A stretch of 64,000 nt of DNA from Bradysia coprophila (GCF_014529535.1 NW_023503375.1:3097620-3161619); one strand, 5' to 3'; shown: positions 21,880-35,300, counted from the first letter of the stretch. Numbers and translations: made by a program. Notes: generated by a model from the letters alone, not told the origin.

Positions 21880-22645
21880 GATAAAAATACCGTCCAGCGA
21901 AAAAAAAAACAACGACCCATCCATTTCAAAACATCCTTCAATTCCTTTTTGCACAAAGAATACTCCTTTTTGTGCTCATTAAAACAGCTGGTCACCATTA
22001 ACTTCTTTTATGATTATAAAAAGGAAATTAATGTCTCTTTTGTTCAATTTAATTAACTTTTTTCTGGGTAATTATAGTTAATTTGGGTAACTTTATTTTG
22101 TAGATTAAATTTAATTACGGCTTCAGGAGATCTATTTCCATGAAAACGAGCAAAACGAACGCTTTATAATCCACTTCAGACTCTCGTATTTGAATGTAAT
22201 TGGTCAAGTTGTAGGATCTGATGCAAAGATTAGCATAAATTGTTAAATTGCATTCGTTTTACACGGCTTTTCGCCGCCAAAACAGTAAATATAATGTCCC
22301 GGCTAATCTTTTTTTTTGTTCCTTTAACGTAATGTAGGTACGTAGGTAGATGCAAGATAATCTTTTTCACTAATTCCCCAATGCGAATGAAGGTACATGA
22401 AAATGAACATCATTACGTTTTCACGATAGAGGTTGAAGAATTTGTACAATGTGACATACACAAAAGTTACTTTAAAATTTACTCAAAAAGTTATCGATTT
22501 CTTATTTAAATCACGCGTTTCAATTAGTGTGTCATACCATGAACCATAGTTTATTAAACCATTCCATAGCACAACTCCAAACATTAACACTGGATTAACT
22601 CAAGACTGTAAACATTGAGTAGATCACACACAGATACAGATAAGC
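21880..22645. other. Intergenic, nothing recognised
   Basis: AT-rich sequence without a supported gene or repeat. Confidence 0.45.
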
Positions 22646-22649
22646 GGGT

Positions 22650-23745
22650 AATACACCACACTTGACGATAAAATTGTAGATTTGTATACAAAAAATTCAC
22701 CACTCGAGGTGATTATAATCACCGTGACGATGTGGTAAATATTTAATACGTAAAAGAATTAGAAGTGGTGTGTTACGGGGCCGTCCATAAAGGACGTCCG
22801 CGTTTTCTACTGGATTTTCGATACCCCCTCCCCCCTTGTCACACTAATGTCCGTTTTCGAATACACCCCCCCCCCCCCGGAGGACGTCCACTTTTAGTTA
22901 AAAACGAATTTTCTTAATTCAAAAAACTTCACTTCGATTATCTTTTGTTCAACCTAACAAGTATTTGTTTAAATTAACAAAATTGTAATTATGCAAAAAT
23001 CTGCGTTATTGACGCCTGGAAATATTTGCTGGAATGATGGATAATTATTTTGATTATCGATAGTTACCATACCATATCATACACTTCAATACTGGACAAA
23101 AGAAGGTATTCCCTAGTTCGAACCATCAAACCTCCCACTTAGAAGCACGATTTTCGTAACTTTAACATAAATGTGTCACGCATACACTCCAAATTAAATC
23201 GCAATTTCGTTTCAACTGGTTTGATTTTCTTTAAGTTATATTCGGAGAAGAGACGTACTGCAGCCGTGCATCGGAGTCGCAGTGATGATGGAAAAACTGT
23301 CGGTTTCTCACACAAAGTTGCTCCTCCGTCACATCAAATAACACCTTTGCTAAATTCATTTAATTGCACCGATGCGCCGATGCACTGAATTTTTTTTAAG
23401 TAATGAAACTATACAGAAACTTCAAGAAATAAAGTGGACGTCCGGATTTCGTTATACCCCCCTCCCCCCTGGTCACGACGAGTCCGTTTTTAGCCAACAC
23501 CCCCTCCCCCCCTAAGCGCGGACGTCCTTTATGGACGGCCCCTACCGCGTATATCTAAAATCGAAGATTTTTGTGAGATCTCCAAAGATTATAGCCTTGG
23601 AGGTAGCAAGCGTCAAATTTGTAGGTTTTAGTGATGACTTTACATATAAAAAATTCACCACATCACTATGGCGACGACAATCATCAAGAGAGGTAATTAT
23701 TTTGCATGAAAATCCGCCACATTATAGTCAAGTGTGGTGTGTTAG
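22650..23745. repeat. Outer inverted repeat enclosing a second element
   Basis: ACACCACACTTGAC near 22652 is matched by GTCAAGTGTGGTGTG near 23728. Just inside each end is AAAAAATTCACCAC. Inside the left part lies a perfect palindrome GGTGATTATAATCACC (about 22716-22731). The middle is taken up by the element at 22777-23542. Confidence 0.6.
22777..23542. mobile_element. 766-bp MITE with GGGGCCGTCCATAAAGGACG ends
   Basis: Terminal inverted repeats begin GGGGCCGTCCATAAAGGACG and continue through ~80 diverged bases containing C-runs (CCCCCTCCCCCC). A 3-bp TAC lies directly outside both ends (22774-22776, 23543-23545). No transposase seen. Confidence 0.8.
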
Positions 23746-23749
23746 CCGC

Positions 23750-25000
23750 TCGACATCGCCAAAGTATACAGCCTTGAACAAGTCATCTATCTTTACAAAA
23801 GAAACGTACTTTGATTTCATAAGCCTCCGAATATTTTCTATGTCAATGCTCGGAGCAGTGCTATGTCTATTCATATTGTCTAACTTTCCGCATTTTTGTT
23901 ACCTCTCATGCACATTGACCTATACGTTCATCGGAAATTAATTGAAAAATTGCACTTCACTGAATACCATCTTTAACCATGAAATATGCGAGTCAGTATT
24001 TTTCCTAAATTATGCTTTTCCAATGTATGGCATGTTATGGCATAGACATACAGATAATTGAAATTTAGAAGTGCATTTGCGAGCGAGCGGCAAAAAAAAA
24101 ACGCCAATCTACCATGGGCTACATGATATACTGAAAAATATATTTTTTTTTTTGAACTTTTTGCTGAAGTCTCAGAAACGGTGGCGGTTTTTTTTTTTAC
24201 CACCGTTCCGTAGATATTGTGATGCTTTATTTTCAGATAAATAACCATAAAATCGTTCATTTTGCCAAAGTTCTACAGTTTTTTTTTCTGTGTAAAAGTT
24301 TCGTTATTCGAAATAAATTTGTTTAACTTTTGACTCAAAAGCTCCTCCATAAAGAATGTACATTGTATATACGTACATGCACACGGTACTTATGTAAATA
24401 GACACAACTTATATATTGAGAATTCAGAAATGTGGCTCTGAATTTCAATATGGTTGTCATATACACGGATACCACAACTATTCTACAACATTTTTGGGAA
24501 TGATGATAAGCAAAGCAGTTAAAATATGAAATTCACGTATGAAAATGGAGTTTGGAAAACTTTTTCTTTGTGATTCCTTTGATTATGTCTAATGTGTGTA
24601 TGGGTGTGTACTGGCTGAATGAATGAAGATGCATCACTTGAATCGAGATTTATTTATTGGAAGTGATTCAACCAGATTTTTTGACCATTTTACTGCTGAA
24701 GTAATGGATGTATGGTTAACTCTAGTTTTTTTTTAGGTACACAGAATTTAAACCTAGCCTTTCACAAATGACACTATATAACAGCTATAATTATCTACTA
24801 CTTCTTTAGATATGTATGAGTTTTCAACGGATTAAATCAGAATCTCGTACTTCTATAGTTTCAACGTACATTTCGGTATAAATAAAAGAACATCGTCACG
24901 AACTAATCGCTAATTTTCGTCGTCGCTATCAATAACAGATGACTAGCCATATATTTTGGATTTCTTGGACCCTTCGACTATGCTAAGTCATTTGTAGAAG
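23750..25000. other. Intergenic, nothing recognised
   Basis: AT-rich, with several poly-T/poly-A tracts. A frame across 23531-23941 begins in the MITE end and shows no family features. Confidence 0.45.
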
Positions 25001-25017
25001 ATTTTTTTTTTTTAAAC

Positions 25018-25470
25018 TTTCACCTTAGATGTGGACTTCTGCGAAAAATGCACGGCACCGGATGGGACAAAAGTGTATTTAGGGAATATTCTCCTCAAAA
25101 CTAATCGGATAAATTTAAAATGATGGTCAAATAGTAGCCTTAACGAGGTACAAAATTAGCAGTATCGATATGTTCGAAAACGTTCTGCTGAGAATTTTAC
25201 CTAGAAAAATTGAATTTGCAGGTATCCGTATCGCGCCGTCCTACGTGCCTCTTTGAAAATGGTCAATTTTTCGAGGTAAAATTTCTGGTGGAGCCACTCA
25301 GCAGAACGTTTTTGAACATGTCGATACTGCTAATTTTGTAGCTAGTATTTGACCATCATTTTACATTTATCCGATTAGTAAGGAGAATATTGCCTAAATA
25401 CACTTTTATCCCATCCGGTGTGGTGTATTTTTTTCAGAGGTCCACATTTAAGGTGGAAAATTTTTTAAAA
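25018..25470. repeat. Fold-back element, arms ~185 bp
   Basis: Left arm (from CACCTTAGATGTGGACTTCT) and right arm (ending AGAGGTCCACATTTAAGGTG) are reverse complements over GGGACAAAAGTGTATTTAGG, ATGATGGTCAAATA, TAGCAGTATCGATATG and ACGTTCTGCTGAG, around an ~80-bp centre. Confidence 0.8.
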
Positions 25471-25479
25471 ATTCTTCTA

Positions 25480-27145
25480 CGAATTACTCAGTCTAGAGAA
25501 AGCTTTCGAACGAGATATAACTCATAAAGATCGGAGACCCCTTGGTTTCAAATTTCATATAAGCTGCTCGAAGTTTTCGCAAAGTGACTCTTAATAGATG
25601 ACTAATCGTTTATAAAAGGTAGTTCCAATCATATTTCGAGAAACTTCATTATAAGAAAGAAATTAATTAACATATTCGACATCGATAAGAGTATACCTGA
25701 CGCGACCACACGATCTACCCAACCCGAAAGGTAAGATTTTGAGGTTTCACAGCAGTGGTTCGGATTACCACTTAAAAATTGCCAGAAGAGGTATTGAACA
25801 TAACTCATTTCTCCGTTGTCTTATCTTGAAAACGACAAAAACTGGACTTTTACAACTTTCTTTCTTTCTTGTTTGAGACTTTGACACCGAAACGATCGAT
25901 TTGAAGTTAACAAGATTGTCAAAAACTGTACACGGTACAGTGACTGAAACATAACAACAGAATCTTGAACGAAATAGATATGTGTTCCGTTTACACGGAT
26001 GTTATATGTTCATAACATCATCCACATACAAAAACATGCACATATATTTTGCTCCAACAACGACGACGACGCCAGCAATATTTTATGTTTTCGTTCTTTT
26101 GTTTACCTTGTTATATTTATGAAAATGTAAAAAAAAAACGGAGAGAAAAGTGTCGGGAACCATATGCATAACGCGTGTACGTGTATACAAAACATAAGAA
26201 CATTTTGTCGGAAAAACTGCATAATGCAAATCTTTGCGGCACATAAGTAAAGTTTAAAATAATTTTTGAAAATATTGCTACGAGCAAAACATATATATTC
26301 CCGGTGGTGCTGATGATTTCCATTCTTATATTTTTTTGCATCAACTTTCTGTTGATATGAAAATACTTGGAACGGAATAAGTATGCATGTGTGTACGTAA
26401 CATACAGGGCAATTTTTTTTATGATTAAAATGGTTCCTCCCCCGTATGATATCCTGTAAATTCCAATTATTTTATGTAGGTCAGTGATTTCATTTGCGGT
26501 TTTCCCAAACAAAGTTTTGCTATAAACATAAAAATGATAAGAAAACTTTTCCACCAAAATCTACTCTTTCTTTTCTTCCCGAAATTAAGAGCGATATGCG
26601 GCTGCAATAAAAATGTCAATTTTGGTCTGATTGCAGCTAAAAATTTCAATTTTTGAAAAATTTTCCATCATTCGGGTTAACACATTCGAAAGTGATAAAA
26701 ATTGAAATAATTTACATTTTTCATATGCTGAAAATCATATGGAACTTCTGAATTTCGTTTATTATTGCCATTCGGAAAATTCATCACATCATTTTTATGG
26801 TTTCGTAAATGAGGCGAAAATATTTTGCTGATGAAATTGACTTTTATGTGTCGAATTTTCGATTGTTTATTTATGTGGCAATACATCAAATAATTTTTGT
26901 TATTCATTAGCATCGAGACTAATGTGTTGCGTTACGCCTCACCATAATGTTAATGGCAAGGGATCGTTATTTTCTGCTTTTCGGCACTAGTGCGTTTTAA
27001 ATTACTTTTGGGCTTTTTATAATTCTTTATACAACATCATAATGTGCCACTGTTGAAGCCACTGTTGCACTATTATTTATGCAACTCGAGATCATAATGT
27101 TCGAAAACTGCGAACTTTAGATCGCTCTGTTGCATAAAAGGCTTT
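25480..27145. other. Intergenic, nothing recognised
   Basis: AT-rich. A 146-codon open frame on the minus strand (26557-26117) has no recognisable domain and the composition of noncoding DNA. Confidence 0.4.
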
Positions 27146-27150
27146 GTGTA

Positions 27151-27395
27151 ATTCAGTGATAATATTAGTAACTTACGCCGCCTGTGTGCAATGTCGTAAA
27201 TGCCGCGTGTTACTGAAGTCACACTAAGATTTCGGTATTTATGCGATTTTCTTCATTGCATAAAACGATGATGTACGCAATGCGATTCGTATGAAGGTAT
27301 ATTATCGCACACGATGTCTTGGCAACCTTGGAAATCTGACATCTAGTGCGATAATATACCTCCATACGATTCTTGTTACATAAATAACTCTTATG
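27151..27395 (-). mobile_element. Palindromic element of TAACTTACGCCGCC family, copy a
   Basis: Reads TTCAGTGATAATATTAGTAA through CTTACGCCGCC to GTTACATAAATAACTC, with an internal inverted repeat on GGTATATTATCGCAC. It is the reverse of the copies at 27505-27785 and 62741-63059. Confidence 0.8.
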
Positions 27396-27504
27396 AATCT
27401 CGGTGCAAAGTACTTGATTAGGCTAACATTGTGTATTATGACACATGGCCTCGTGCCATAATTCCACATCTAGAGCCTAATGAAGTACTTCGCTCTCAAT
27501 GTCA

Positions 27505-27785
27505 TAAATAACTATTATCGCACTAGATGTCAGATCCGAGGCGAAGACGAGGTTGGCAAGACATCGTGTGCGATACTATACCAGCATAAAATTCGTGTTG
27601 CATACAACGTTTTATGCAATGAAGAAAATCATTTAAATACCGAAGATAATCTTAGCTTGACTTCAGTAACACTTGGCTTTTATCGCACTAGTGCGATGAA
27701 ACCCCTTGCAAATCCTTTTATATGTTCATACGTCATTACACACAGGCGTCGTAAGTTACGATGATCATCACTGAATTGCATAAAT
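27505..27785 (+). mobile_element. Same family, copy b
   Basis: Starts ATAAATAACTATTATCGCAC, contains GATCCGAGGCGAAGACGAGG and ATCGTGTGCGATACTATACC, and ends at ATCATCACTGAATTGCAT. With copy a it forms a large interrupted inverted repeat. An open frame across it is fortuitous. Confidence 0.8.
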
Positions 27786-27812
27786 CAATGGTATTCGTGG
27801 TGTTGACTTATA

Positions 27813-27960
27813 CTTCCTTACTTACTTAGCAGCCTTTGTCAACCCAAGCGGGTTTTGGCTCACTCTACTAACTTCCTCCACTTGTTCCTGTCCTCGGCCA
27901 GACTTCTCCAATCTGCGACCCCCAATGATCTACACACAGTCTATCCATCTCTTCCATCTC
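27813..27960 (-). pseudogene. LINE 3'-end fragment (RTE-like)
   Basis: The minus strand reads ADWRSLAEDRNKWRKLVE before a stop, closely like the C-terminus of the LINE at 19393, and ends with the AAGTAAGTAAGG tail. Only the last ~50 codons remain and they contain stops. Confidence 0.75.
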
Positions 27961-27969
27961 CTAAACAAA

Positions 27970-29330
27970 TCACTAAAACATAACATTCCATGAAGCTCAA
28001 ACAAAATGTATCCAACGCATGAGTTGGAAAAATGAAATTTTTTACGCGATGGATTTTGATCAAACGACATGCGAGTGTGTAGCTTGTGATCTCAGGAGTC
28101 TGGCAAGGTAATTAGTTTTTCAATGGGACCAATATCGGCTGAGAGATATTTGGAAATTCTCGAAATTGCGAAGAATTTCCAAAAATGAGCCAAGTTTGAC
28201 TTTGTTATTGAATTTATCAAACTATATGCTCTAGGCTTTCGAATCAATGCACGCATTATTTTCGATAGACATATTCCTCTGATATTGCAGTCAAAACAAG
28301 GCTACATTTTCTCGTCGCCTTTGCTATTTAATTGTAACAACCACAACAGAGCCATGTGGTCTGACAAAACAAAAAAAAAATGGTTTGCGTTTGAATCCGC
28401 TTTTAACGGTAATTAGCCTTAATTGTATGTTGTTTTTCTGTAAATGGTACACAGTTGTCTGTGTGTGTGTATAACATTATGCACGGACGGCTATATCCAA
28501 AATTCACTTTTCTCGGTTTAATTACGGCAAATGGAAGATTTATTGAACTAATTACATTTACATTAACATGAAACAATAATAAAAGATTGCAGACCTTTTT
28601 TTCGGTCAGTGTCGCCACACTTTTCCAAAGCGGATAAATTTTGAACTGAAAACCATTTCCCCATTTCACATATTTGGAGAAATTGAGTGTGCGCAGTTAC
28701 GGAAAATGCCGGTGCACAAAGAAAGATTTATTGAGTCTCTCATTTTTGGTCGTCGAAATAAACAGGCGAACGAGTTGATAACCAAATAACCAAATAATCG
28801 ACACAGAACGGTTTCAAAACACATGCGTACATAATAATCGCGACAAACATTTTTTATGCATATTCTCAGTGTCTACTCTTGCGTAACATATCCTTCGGGC
28901 TGAAAAACATGATAGACGTGATAGATGCAAAGCTGAAATCCGAACTCCAATCTCATTGAACGAACACTATATTGTAGTATATAAAGCGTCCGTACAAATT
29001 CATTTCACATTATTACACATGTGAGCATTACAATGTCATAATAGGATTACAGCTGCTGTACAGATTTGTATCATGCAACGAATTTTTGATTGAAATTTTG
29101 CCAGAAGAGTTATTGGTGTTAAATTCAAACTTTTCAGTTAATGAATCGTTTTATTTCTCTATCGATGGTCTACTTCACTCTATTATATTGATTAAAGATT
29201 TTTTTTACAGTCCGACACTAGAATAAGAGGCGGTTGATAGCTGAGTAGGGACTGACCCAAATATTACTTGTTGAATTACCGAACTTGCTGCTTGCTTGAA
29301 AGGATTTTCAACAGAATAGTAATTCACATG
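27970..29330. other. Intergenic, nothing recognised
   Basis: AT-rich. A TATATAAAG at about 28979 lacks a supported gene downstream. Confidence 0.45.
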
Positions 29331-29334
29331 ACTA

Positions 29335-29835
29335 GTCATATGAATAGATAAAAGGTCGAGTTTTAGTGTGAATTTTGTTGAGCCGAGGCGAAACCAATGT
29401 CAATAAACACACGAACACGATTTCACCAAGCTCTGTAATGGATTTTTTATGTCTCTGTGTGGTATGACTAACATTATGCATCAGCTCGTAGAGGGAGTTT
29501 GGGTTTATCTTTGCATCGACACATAATATATATTATGCACCTGTTGGTATTTTGACGTGTAGGACATTATTGCCATAGCCGAAGGCGTGGGCCATAATGC
29601 CTATACGTCAAAATAACAGTCTGGCAATAGGTGCATATCATATTTTATCTGTCGAGAACAGATATATCGAGATAAACAAAAACTCCCTAGAGGGATAAGC
29701 TCGAGATTATCGTTCTAGACAGATAAAAAATGATATGCACACCTATGTCCAAACGTTTATTTTGACGAGTTGGATTATGATCCGCGCCTTCGGCTAGGGT
29801 GCATAATATTTATTACGTACTGAGGGCTTCAACGC
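29335..29835. repeat. Cluster of hairpin repeats
   Basis: At 29350-29425 is a relic of the repeat also found at 12910-12990, 14985-15065 and 48490-48600 (AATTTTGTTGAGCCGAGGCG). At 29551-29614 a hairpin has arms TATTTTGACGTGTAGGACATTAT and its complement around GCCGAAGGCG. A further GCCTTCGGC lies at 29789. No gene. Confidence 0.65.
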
Positions 29836-29839
29836 ATGG

Positions 29840-32590
29840 TTTTCAATGCATGTAGCATGCAAAATCTATTACTTTAACCGTTTTTATTGGTTATGAAAAT
29901 AGAATTTGGGCCGAACTTTTTCTCACTTCAAACTCATTGCGTTCATTCTATAAGTCAACTGCTGCAATCTAGGTCTTTAATTTCCGTTTCGCAAAATAGA
30001 CCAATTCTGTATGTGTTTACTTCACTATGTCGTTGTTCAGTTCAATATAATTTCTCGACAACCTGTGGTCGAAATCAACTGGTCTACGAACCGGTATGTA
30101 AAACTAAGTAAAAAGGTAGATGACACCTGTATGAACCATCTAATCACGTTTTAACTCAATTCTGTCATTTAGACTTATGTTTTTGATATTCTAATTCCAA
30201 AATATTTCCAAATCATACGGAACATATCCACGATATGTATGATGTGTAGGTAAACGTAAAAACTAAGCCTAGCTTCAGCTTTCAGCTTATACTGATTAAG
30301 TCATTCAAATAACACGTGTAATTAAAAAACTTTGATTATTTACTCGCACTTAACGCAGTATCTATTCCAACGAAAATAAAGGAAATACTCGTTCACGATA
30401 AAGGCGGTTTCGAATCGTTAATAGTAGCTGAATGAACTAGTTTCCGATTGTAATAGCATTTTTCATTGCTGCTGTGACTGTCGTCGGTGTGTTCTTGTTT
30501 AGTCAGTCGTTCATTACCTCTTTCTTTTACCGGCACAGAGTTGTTTCCACACAAAGTATTTAACAACGTGAGGTAAGCGCCGGGGGTTACTGTCTTACAT
30601 GTAACATTGGTAATCGGATTAGCGGCTTTGATATATCGTTATGCATATATATACATCCGATTGTGATAAATTTATTTACATAATGCTAGAGGAAGTAAAT
30701 CCGTGTACTCTTTATCGTGCTACGTTCGTGGGAAATTGTTGTGTTGACCGGTAAACATTTTAATATGAACATGGTTTTTCATAATGTTTGAATAAATACC
30801 ACAGTTTGAAACTAAAATGAACCAATTTTCATCATGCAGCAACACATTAAAGCTGATCCCATCCTCTATAATGTTTTAGAGTGTGCATAAACTGTGTATC
30901 ATATTGTCGTCGATGAAACAATCCACACTTTGTTGTTTCAAATGATTTACCGACAGCTGTTACAAACAAGTAAATCAACAACTTCCTTGTTCTTCACGAC
31001 AGTCAATTTGGAATTGGAATTACAGTCAATCTAATGCTTGAGACACGTCTTTGTTGAATTCCGGTCTTGATATAGGAGCTGCCTTTCAAGTTCCTCCAAC
31101 CATATATATACTTCGTTGTTCTAACAATTTTCATATGGAATTGCAATCCATTTGAAAGTCATAAAGTAGATTCAATTCTTGTCTTTAATATTTTGGATGT
31201 ACTTTCTTACACACCCCTTTCCCAAAGAACGCATTTTTAATGTCTCCACTTATATCATGAAAGACCAGCATCAAAAAGAATAGGAGAACTGCATAAATTT
31301 GCCAATGATCCACAACGACTCGGTGACATAGTGGATATCGGTAAACCAAGTTCGTAATTAGTCGTACTTCCTTCATGAAGTTTAGTAGCACAAATCGTTG
31401 TCTTCATAATCAGACCGGATTCAATGTTTATGATGTTTATTCTTCCCTGAATTTGTGAATATTGTGAGACTATGCAAGTCTTTGTTTCAAATTCGTAGAT
31501 TTTGTCTAATTTCAACTCAGCTGAAAGTCGAAAAGTGGGGTGTCGTTGTGTGCATTTCATTTCCGTAAGGTGGTGATGACACGGTCGTGCATGGATTCGT
31601 TGGAAAGCTGAGGTCGAGTATTCCCGGGGCAAATATTAACCTCAAAAAAATTGATGATAAACGGCCGGAAATATGACCTCCGGAAAATCGCTCAGAATCG
31701 GTGAAACCTCGGTGAACCTCGGAAACCTCATTAATGCAATTATTTGATTAAATAATTATTGATTATGATTGTTAAGTAGTCACGTTCCAAACTACTACAT
31801 ATTGATATTACCGAAAATAGCGCTGATTTCGGTGAGTCGAAATTCAAAAGAATCGCTCACAGTGTACATAATAGGTCTCTTATTTGACATTTGAAAAATG
31901 AACCGCTCCTGCCTGGTTTCTTTTACTCTTTGCCGTGCTTCTGGTGTAAAACGGTGTTGAGGAATTTCGCGCTGTGTCATTCACAATAACCCACAGAGTG
32001 ACATTTTCCTTATACAAAATGTGTCATTTCGTCAATTATTGTGAATTACTCGGCGCGAAATTCCTAGCAGCCAGTGTCGTCCTGTTGACAGAACATCTGT
32101 TACTTCATTATTTAGTTTTTCTGCTGCACTGACCAATCGGGCTCCACAGCATTGTTTAGATGATGTTTAGTGAAGTTTGACCACCCTACCCTTCTAAAAA
32201 ATGAATTCAAATCAAACTGTTTGTTTGCTTCATTAGTCATTTACTGTAAATAAATTCAAATAAGGCTTAAAATGTATTTAACAAATTTGGTTGCAGGGGG
32301 CGTGAAGCAGTTAGCAGTTGTTGTAAGTGTTCAATGAACACACTGTTTATTATAAACAAAAATCATAGCGAAATGTTAATGAACTACTTAATATCATGTG
32401 AGTAATTAAGCAATTATGATGTTTCAAAAATAAACAGTAATTCAATTAAATTATTATTCATAAAATGGAAATGTTATCAATAAATAGAGCTGATTATTCA
32501 TTTATAAATAAATATTATACGTTTTAAACCCGCAAAGCTTTTATAGTTATCGATAATTTTATTGCTCGTTTTTTTTGTAAAACGAAAAAT
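29840..32590. other. Intergenic, no supported gene
   Basis: AT-rich. Minus-strand open frames at 31632-31255 and 31391-31185 (the latter with a hydrophobic IYAVLLFFLMLVF) cannot be tied to a family or to clear splice sites; they are left uncalled. TCACAATAACCCACAGAGTGACA and TGTGTCATTTCGTCAATTATTGTGA around 31978-32045 form a small inverted repeat. Confidence 0.4.
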
Positions 32591-32593
32591 AAA

Positions 32594-34613
32594 ATGCAGA
32601 AACAAACATTTTTTTGTAGCTGTTTAACACATTTAATTTATGCTCCGAAAGTATCGCACAAATATTTTTTTCATATACAACATTCTGTATCGCATTTTAT
32701 TCAAGTATCCACTCTTATCGACGTGATATTGGCTATAAAACCATTTCATGGATGTGATTATTTTCAAAATGTTGAAGTTGGAAAATCGTATGATATTTTC
32801 TCGCCAGAGCAAAATCGCAATGGTATATTCAATCGAGAGGGTATGGATTGTCGATGGGCTGCCGAAGCGCCCGCAGGACACATTCTTGTATTGGAGTGTG
32901 ATGAGGTTTATATGCCATTGGTAAGATTACAGTTTGGTACTCTCGTTTTATATACGACGATCGATGTAAAAAATATTTTCGTGTGTTTTGTTTGTTTGTT
33001 GATACATCGCTTTTTTACGTTTTATCACATTACATTGGTATCATGGTTTGGTTGTTTTTCTTTTTTTTATTCAACAAAGTCGATTTTCGTTTCGCTTGAC
33101 CCGAGTCCTTTCAAAGAGATTAACGCTAAGCAAATAAAATTCGCTTCCTTTTTAGCCGTTAAATTCTTTTATATGTTGCGTTCAATGGTATTTCTTTCGA
33201 TGGTGAATGGGTCTTGCTTGATAAACATTCCTTTTATAGCCGTGCTGGTTCTCTTTTTTTTAGAGCAACAATTGTAACGACGCCAGAATTGAAGTATCAG
33301 CAAGTGGTGAATCGAATTTAAGCGATGCCAATCGATATTGTGGTATAAAATCATTTCGCACTCAATCCGTGGGTAATCGAATGGTGATTGGTATGATAAT
33401 AAATTTTGCTGCTACAGTTCAGTGGCAGGATTAAATGTTTCTTTTTTTAGCATTCAAACCATTCAGTGCGTTGAATGCGCTGATTGGAGCATTTTTCAGA
33501 TGTCGCTTAACGTCTTCACCTGATATCGTGTTTCCGTGCGAGTGTGGAAAACGGAAGAAAGTATGCGACCAGATTAGGTTATCAGGTTAAGGCGGTTTAC
33601 TGTAGCAAATGTTTGCATGCGATGTACAGCGCCTTAACCTGGCCTTATTAAGTTCACAGTAAAGATGTGAATGTTTTCAGAATCGAATCGTGGGCGGAAT
33701 GGAGGCAATGGTTAATGAATTTCCTATGACTGCCGGGCTTGTGACAAAGAATGTTCGCGTTATTTTTTGTGGTGCAACAATCATCGATAAAAGTTATGCC
33801 ATAACTGCAGCACATTGCTTAATGAAAAGGGACATACAGGATCTGGCATTATTGGTCGGTGATCACGACTATCGAACAGGTTAACATTTTCTTGTTCTTT
33901 GTTTCCCATATAGAGATCATGATTCTACTCTGTATCAGGCAATGACACGAAATTCGCTGCTTTGTACAGATTATCCAGAGCTGTTATTCATAGTGACTAT
34001 AAGTCACAAGACGACAAAAATGACATTGCTTTAATACAAACGGTGCGACCAATGACTTTTAACGAGGCAGTAGGACAAGTGTGTCTCCCATATAGGTAAA
34101 TCTCAGAAAATAATTGCTCGAAAGAGGAGCAGAACTAAAGGAAACCAAACAAAGATTTTCAGAATCGTCCGAAAAATTTATCAACAAAGTCGTGGAAGCC
34201 ACGGGTTGGGGTTCTAAGGAATTCAGTGGACCGCTATCAACGACTCTACAAAAAGTTAAATTGAATGTCATATCGAATAGGCAATGCTCTCATGCGTTCT
34301 CGGAAAGTATCGACTATTTCCAGATGTGTACCTACACCGTTGACAAAGACACTTGTCAGGTTGGTTCATCGTTTATAAATAAGTGTGGCACCGAATTGGT
34401 TTCGTTATAACGCTAGAACTGTTTTCCGTGTAGTCTGATTCCGGTGGTCCACTTCTTTACACAGGACCGTCCAACAATTTGTTGTACTTAGTTGGAGTAG
34501 TGAGCTATGGTCGTGGTTGTGCATCGTCAAGTCCCGCAGTCAATACAAGAGTTACGTCGTACTTGCGTTGGATACAATTAAACACGCCGACTATTCAATA
34601 CTGCTACAAATAG
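32594..34613 (+). CDS. CUB-domain trypsin-like serine protease (gene A)
   Basis: Proposed exons: 32594-32615, 32706-32920, 33264-33390, 33451-33560, 33681-33879, 33939-34095, 34155-34359, 34434-34613, giving about 404 residues. The first splice (phase 1, as in its paralogues) makes a signal peptide, MQKQTFF plus LSTLIDVILA. A CUB domain follows (GCDYFQNVEVGKSYDIFSP, CRW, YCG, PCECG), which mediates protein contacts. The S1 protease starts at the activation site R|IVGG; His is in TAAHCL, Asp in KNDIAL, Ser in DSGGP. KDTCQ gives Asp189, so cleavage after Lys/Arg is expected. Residue 193 is Ser, not Gly. One oddity: the best acceptor at 34162 breaks the frame, and only a weaker AAAG site at 34154 keeps it. 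It is the first of five paralogues on this strand. Confidence 0.85.
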
Positions 34614-34902
34614 AGTTCGTTTTCAGTGATTAATAATAAAAATTTTAATTTTACAATCGACTTATGGAGCACGAAGTTCTTGCAGTTTAATTGTTCCTTT
34701 ATATTTGACTCAAACAAAATAGGAAAAATATTCTACAATCATTAAACGTAAAGCTTGTGCAAAATCAGCAACAGCTGATCAACAAACATACTCTTCTTGT
34801 ATAATATGCATACCATATTCTCAACAACAGTTTACTACAGTCGTACGTGTTATATGCGCACATAGATGACCTTAACACTTTGCTGGTTACTGTGACTCGT
34901 CG

Positions 34903-35047
34903 ACTTTAGGCACCCTGGAAATCAGTAAAGGAGTCGAGGAATACCTCCAAATAAATTTCTAAAAATAAAAAATTAAATTTTACATTTTTCAAATTTTAAT
35001 TGGGGGTAACCCCCGACTCCTTTACTACTTTCCAGGGTGTCTAAAGT
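34903..35047. mobile_element. MITE with ACTTTAGGCACCCTGG ends
   Basis: Inverted ends ACTTTAGGCACCCTGGAAA and its complement, continuing through AGTAAAGGAGTCG. A related, shorter element with TTAGGCACACCGGA ends is at 36120-36213. Confidence 0.8.
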
Positions 35048-35300
35048 TCCAGCGTGTGCATTATTCTGTAATGTTTTAAGGTATTTAGGAAGGACAATGC
35101 ACTGTATGTAGCTTGCCTCTGAATTCTTTTCGATACAAATGTATTGTCTTTGTCGACCAGCTGGAGATGTTCAGCTGTTGCTGATTCTGCACAAGCTTTA
35201 CATTTAACAATTGTGTAACTCACCTCGTCAGGAACAGGTTGTTTAGAAATTTAATAGGTTTTTCTCTCAGACAATTACATTTTAGTACGTTTTGTTATGT

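Noticed and set aside
23173..23388. 71-codon frame inside the GGGGCCGTCC element
   Set aside because: No transposase motif; likely incidental in a nonautonomous element.
26117..26557. 146-codon minus-strand frame
   Set aside because: Low-complexity, AT-driven residues (Phe, Tyr, Ile, Lys) without a known domain or supporting splice sites.
28975..28985. TATATAAAG as a promoter
   Set aside because: No supported coding exon follows on either strand.
31185..31632. Two overlapping minus-strand frames, one hydrophobic
   Set aside because: No family could be named and no consistent splice joins were found; kept only as a note.
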